Assembly: GCF_007748095.1 (NCBI RefSeq)
Contig: NZ_CP036287.1
Span: 2,294,001-2,358,000 of the forward strand
DNA from: Engelhardtia mirabilis
GTDB taxonomy: Bacteria; Planctomycetota; UBA1135; GCA-002686595
DNA length: 64,000 nt
Direction: 5' to 3'
In this document: piece by piece, positions 62,118 through 64,000 of the stretch
Layout: every line of letters begins with the position of its first letter
Numbering within the stretch: position 1 is the stretch's first letter
The notes under the pieces: generated by a model
Seen by the model: the letters and a program-made list of their open reading frames with translations, nothing else
What the model was told of the DNA's origin: nothing
Databases searched by the model: none
Made by a program: the position numbers and the translations under genes

Positions 62118-63404
62118 GTGACCGGATCCATCTCGAGGAGTGACGGTTGGGCGATCGAGGTCGAGGGCCTCGGCAAGGCCTACCGCATGTACAAGCGCCC
62201 CCTCGACCGTTTCGTCGAGTGGGGCAGCGCCGGGCGCTTGCAGCGCCACGGCCAGTTCTGGTCCCTGCGGGACGTGAACTTCAAGCTGCGTCCGGGCTCG
62301 TCCATGGGCCTGTGCGGGGCCAACGGCGCGGGCAAGTCGACCCTTCTGAAGGTGCTCTCGGGCATCACTGCCCCGACCGAGGGTCGCCTCAAAATGCGTG
62401 GCCGCGTGGCCAGTCTGCTGGAGCTGGGCGCGGGCTTCCACCTGGACTTCACGGGCCGGGCCAACATCTTCATGAACGGCGTGATGATGGGCTTCTCGCG
62501 CCGCGAGATGGCCGCCAAGGTTGACGAGATCATCGAGTTCGCGGAGCTCGGCAACTACATCGACGAGCCGGTACGGACCTACTCGTCGGGGATGGGCCTG
62601 CGCCTGGGCTTCTCGATCGCGGTGGCCGTCGACCCGGACATCCTGATCATCGACGAGGTCTTCGCGGTCGGCGACATGTACTTCCAGAAGAAGTGCATCG
62701 ACAAGATCTACAGCTTCAAGCAGCGCAACAAGACGATCCTGTTCTGCAGCCACAGCCTCTACGACGTGCGCCAGCTGTGCGACGAGGCCCTGTGGATGCG
62801 TGACGGTCGGGCCGCGGCCCAGGGTGATTCGGTTTACGTCACCAACGAGTACACGGCCTTCCAGCGCGACCACATCGGCGAGCAGAAGGAGGTCCTGGGT
62901 GACGAGATCCCCAACGCCTCCGACCACCTCGGAGCGAGCGTCAAGCTGCCGCGCATCCGCGACGCGCGGGTCTACCGCCTCGGCACCGAGGAGGAGACCT
63001 ACGAGATCACCTCGGGCGACAGTGTCGAGATCCGAGTCTGGTGGGAGAACCCCGATCCGGCGGCGACGCCGATTCACCTGGGGGTGGGCTTCTTGCGCCA
63101 GGACATGACCACCTGCGGCGGCATGGGGACGCACCTGGACGGCCTCGAGCTCGAGGGTACCTCCGGCTGTACGGTGCTCGAGATGCCGAACGTCAAGCTG
63201 CTCGCGGGTCAGTTCCTGGTGCCGATCCTGCTGCTCGACGAGGGCGGCGTGCACAAGTACCAGGAGTTCCTGCTGCCGGAGAACCTGGTCGTGCGCTCGG
63301 TCACCCGCGACGTCGGCCTGTTCCGACTCGACCACGCCTGGCGTCTGAACGACGACCGGCCGGTCCCCGCACCGGTGGAGCGCGAGGCGGAGGAGGCCCG
63401 TTGA
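62118..63404 (+). CDS. Polysaccharide ABC exporter ATPase with a Wzt C-terminal domain
   Basis: 428-aa ATPase, GTG start 2 nt after the permease. Walker A GANGAGKST at 67-75, signature YSSGMGLRLGFS from 155, Walker B PDILIIDE at 173-180 and H-loop His212 in CSHSL. Residues about 265-415 form an extra beta-sandwich like the Wzt carbohydrate-binding domain (SGDSVEIRVWWENPDP, LGVGFLRQDMTTCGG, LFRLDHAWRL). In Escherichia coli O9a-type systems this domain recognises the glycan's non-reducing end cap before export, so the exported polymer is probably capped. The stop overlaps the glycosyltransferase start. Confidence 0.95.
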   Translation: MTGSISRSDGWAIEVEGLGKAYRMYKRPLDRFVEWGSAGRLQRHGQFWSLRDVNFKLRPGSSMGLCGANGAGKSTLLKVLSGITAPTEGRLKMRGRVASLLELGAGFHLDFTGRANIFMNGVMMGFSRREMAAKVDEIIEFAELGNYIDEPVRTYSSGMGLRLGFSIAVAVDPDILIIDEVFAVGDMYFQKKCIDKIYSFKQRNKTILFCSHSLYDVRQLCDEALWMRDGRAAAQGDSVYVTNEYTAFQRDHIGEQKEVLGDEIPNASDHLGASVKLPRIRDARVYRLGTEEETYEITSGDSVEIRVWWENPDPAATPIHLGVGFLRQDMTTCGGMGTHLDGLELEGTSGCTVLEMPNVKLLAGQFLVPILLLDEGGVHKYQEFLLPENLVVRSVTRDVGLFRLDHAWRLNDDRPVPAPVEREAEEAR

Positions 63405-64000
63405 GCGAGGCGTCCGCCGCGCCGGCGCCCGAGGTCGGTGTGGGCCCGCGCCACCACCGGCGATTGTCGGCCCTGGTGGTGAACTACAACACCGGTGCCT
63501 TCGCCGTGCAGTGCGTGCGCTCGCTCCTGCGCGAATGGCGCGACGAGGGGCGACGGCCCGAGGACCTCGAGGTGGTGGTCGTGGACAACGCCTCGCCGGC
63601 CGACCAGAGCGCCGCCCTGGCGGAGCTGGAGTCCCTGGGCGTCGTGGTCGTGGCAGCCGGCGACAACCTGGGCTACGCCGGCGGCATGAACCTGGCCCTG
63701 GAGCACACCTCCGGCGGGCCCCAGGACATGGTCGCCCTGCTCAACCCGGACCTGTTCATCCTGCCGGGCGCGATCGGCACGATGCTCGAGTTCCTGGTCG
63801 ACCACGCGGACGTGGGCGCCGTGGATCCGCGAGCCACGATCGATCCGGGTCAGGCCCTGAACCTGCCACGCAATGCCCTGCCGACGGTGGCCGAGCACGC
63901 GCTGATGAACCTGGCCCAGTGGCGGCCCTGGTTCACCCGCGCGTACAGCAAGAGGCGCACTCGCGCGGCGATCGAGTGGTGGACGGCAGACGGTCCGATC
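63401..64000 (+). CDS. Family 2 glycosyltransferase, N-terminal part
   Basis: Cut by the window edge after 200 codons. TTG 63401 overlaps the Wzt stop (TTGA). The sequence LSALVVNYNTGAFAVQCVRS begins the GT-A fold, followed by VVVVDNASPADQS (substrate-binding Asp), GDNLGYAGGMNLALEH and LLNPDLFILPGAIGTML (DXD-like NPD). These fit the rhamnosyltransferase-like branch of GT2 (WbbL type). Coupling to the exporter genes marks the start of a glycan assembly locus. Confidence 0.93.
   Translation, partial: MSEASAAPAPEVGVGPRHHRRLSALVVNYNTGAFAVQCVRSLLREWRDEGRRPEDLEVVVVDNASPADQSAALAELESLGVVVVAAGDNLGYAGGMNLALEHTSGGPQDMVALLNPDLFILPGAIGTMLEFLVDHADVGAVDPRATIDPGQALNLPRNALPTVAEHALMNLAQWRPWFTRAYSKRRTRAAIEWWTADGPI

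Overview
This GC-rich window comes from a bacterium of the PVC superphylum, most likely a planctomycete (inference). The best marker is the 84-aa small basic protein at 57876-58130, which resembles a family I know only from Planctomycetes, Verrucomicrobia and Chlamydiae. Supporting signs are few Shine-Dalgarno sequences, frequent GTG/TTG starts, many TPR/HEAT lipoproteins, large secreted proteins with a shared C-terminal module, and an FG-GAP/ASPIC-UnbV protein. I see no tRNA, rRNA, insertion sequence or CRISPR array.

Layout. 1-5188 (minus): oligopeptide ABC importer 1 (binding protein, OppB, OppC, truncated OppD). 5548-13319 (plus): a divergent, complete importer 2 (lipoprotein binding protein, OppB, OppC, OppD, OppF). 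Three of the four permeases carry very large insertions. 13315-13443: a perfect 62-bp-arm palindrome between convergent genes. 13541-29047 (minus): a HAD phosphatase, then an envelope cluster read from high to low coordinates: lipoprotein secretin, two TPR proteins, an ExbB/TolQ-like protein, three ExbD/TolR-like proteins and a second lipoprotein secretin. Short GC-rich tandem repeats sit in front of, or inside the start of, several of these genes. 29524-38102: family-4 uracil-DNA glycosylase (minus), a histidine kinase/response regulator pair, a 1067-aa HEAT-repeat protein and a TPR lipoprotein (plus).

38729-52216 (plus): six consecutive paralogous secreted serine proteases of the lysyl-endopeptidase type. 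Each has a signal peptide, an N-terminal pro-region, an S1 protease domain with an intact His-Asp-Ser triad, an IPT/TIG-like domain and a conserved C-terminal domain. The last 629 nt of the first three copies are nearly identical and align without length change, while their protease domains have diverged. Only copy 1 keeps the Asp expected for Lys specificity. Terminator-like hairpins separate most copies.

52402-56807 (minus): a TPR protein, a saccharopine-dehydrogenase-like oxidoreductase and an FG-GAP/ASPIC-UnbV lipoprotein. 56962-61051 (plus): a membrane protein with a possible SPOR-like domain, the PVC small basic protein, QueE, the ribosome-assembly GTPase Der and a small lipoprotein. 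61162-64000 (plus): an ABC-type polysaccharide exporter (Wzm/Wzt) followed by a truncated family-2 glycosyltransferase, the start of a surface-glycan locus.

How it fits together (inference): a heterotroph that secretes a battery of endopeptidases with different cleavage preferences and imports the peptides through two Opp systems. The secretin-ExbBD-TPR cluster, which lacks the ATPase and pseudopilins of known secretin machines within this window, is the best candidate for an undescribed envelope system.
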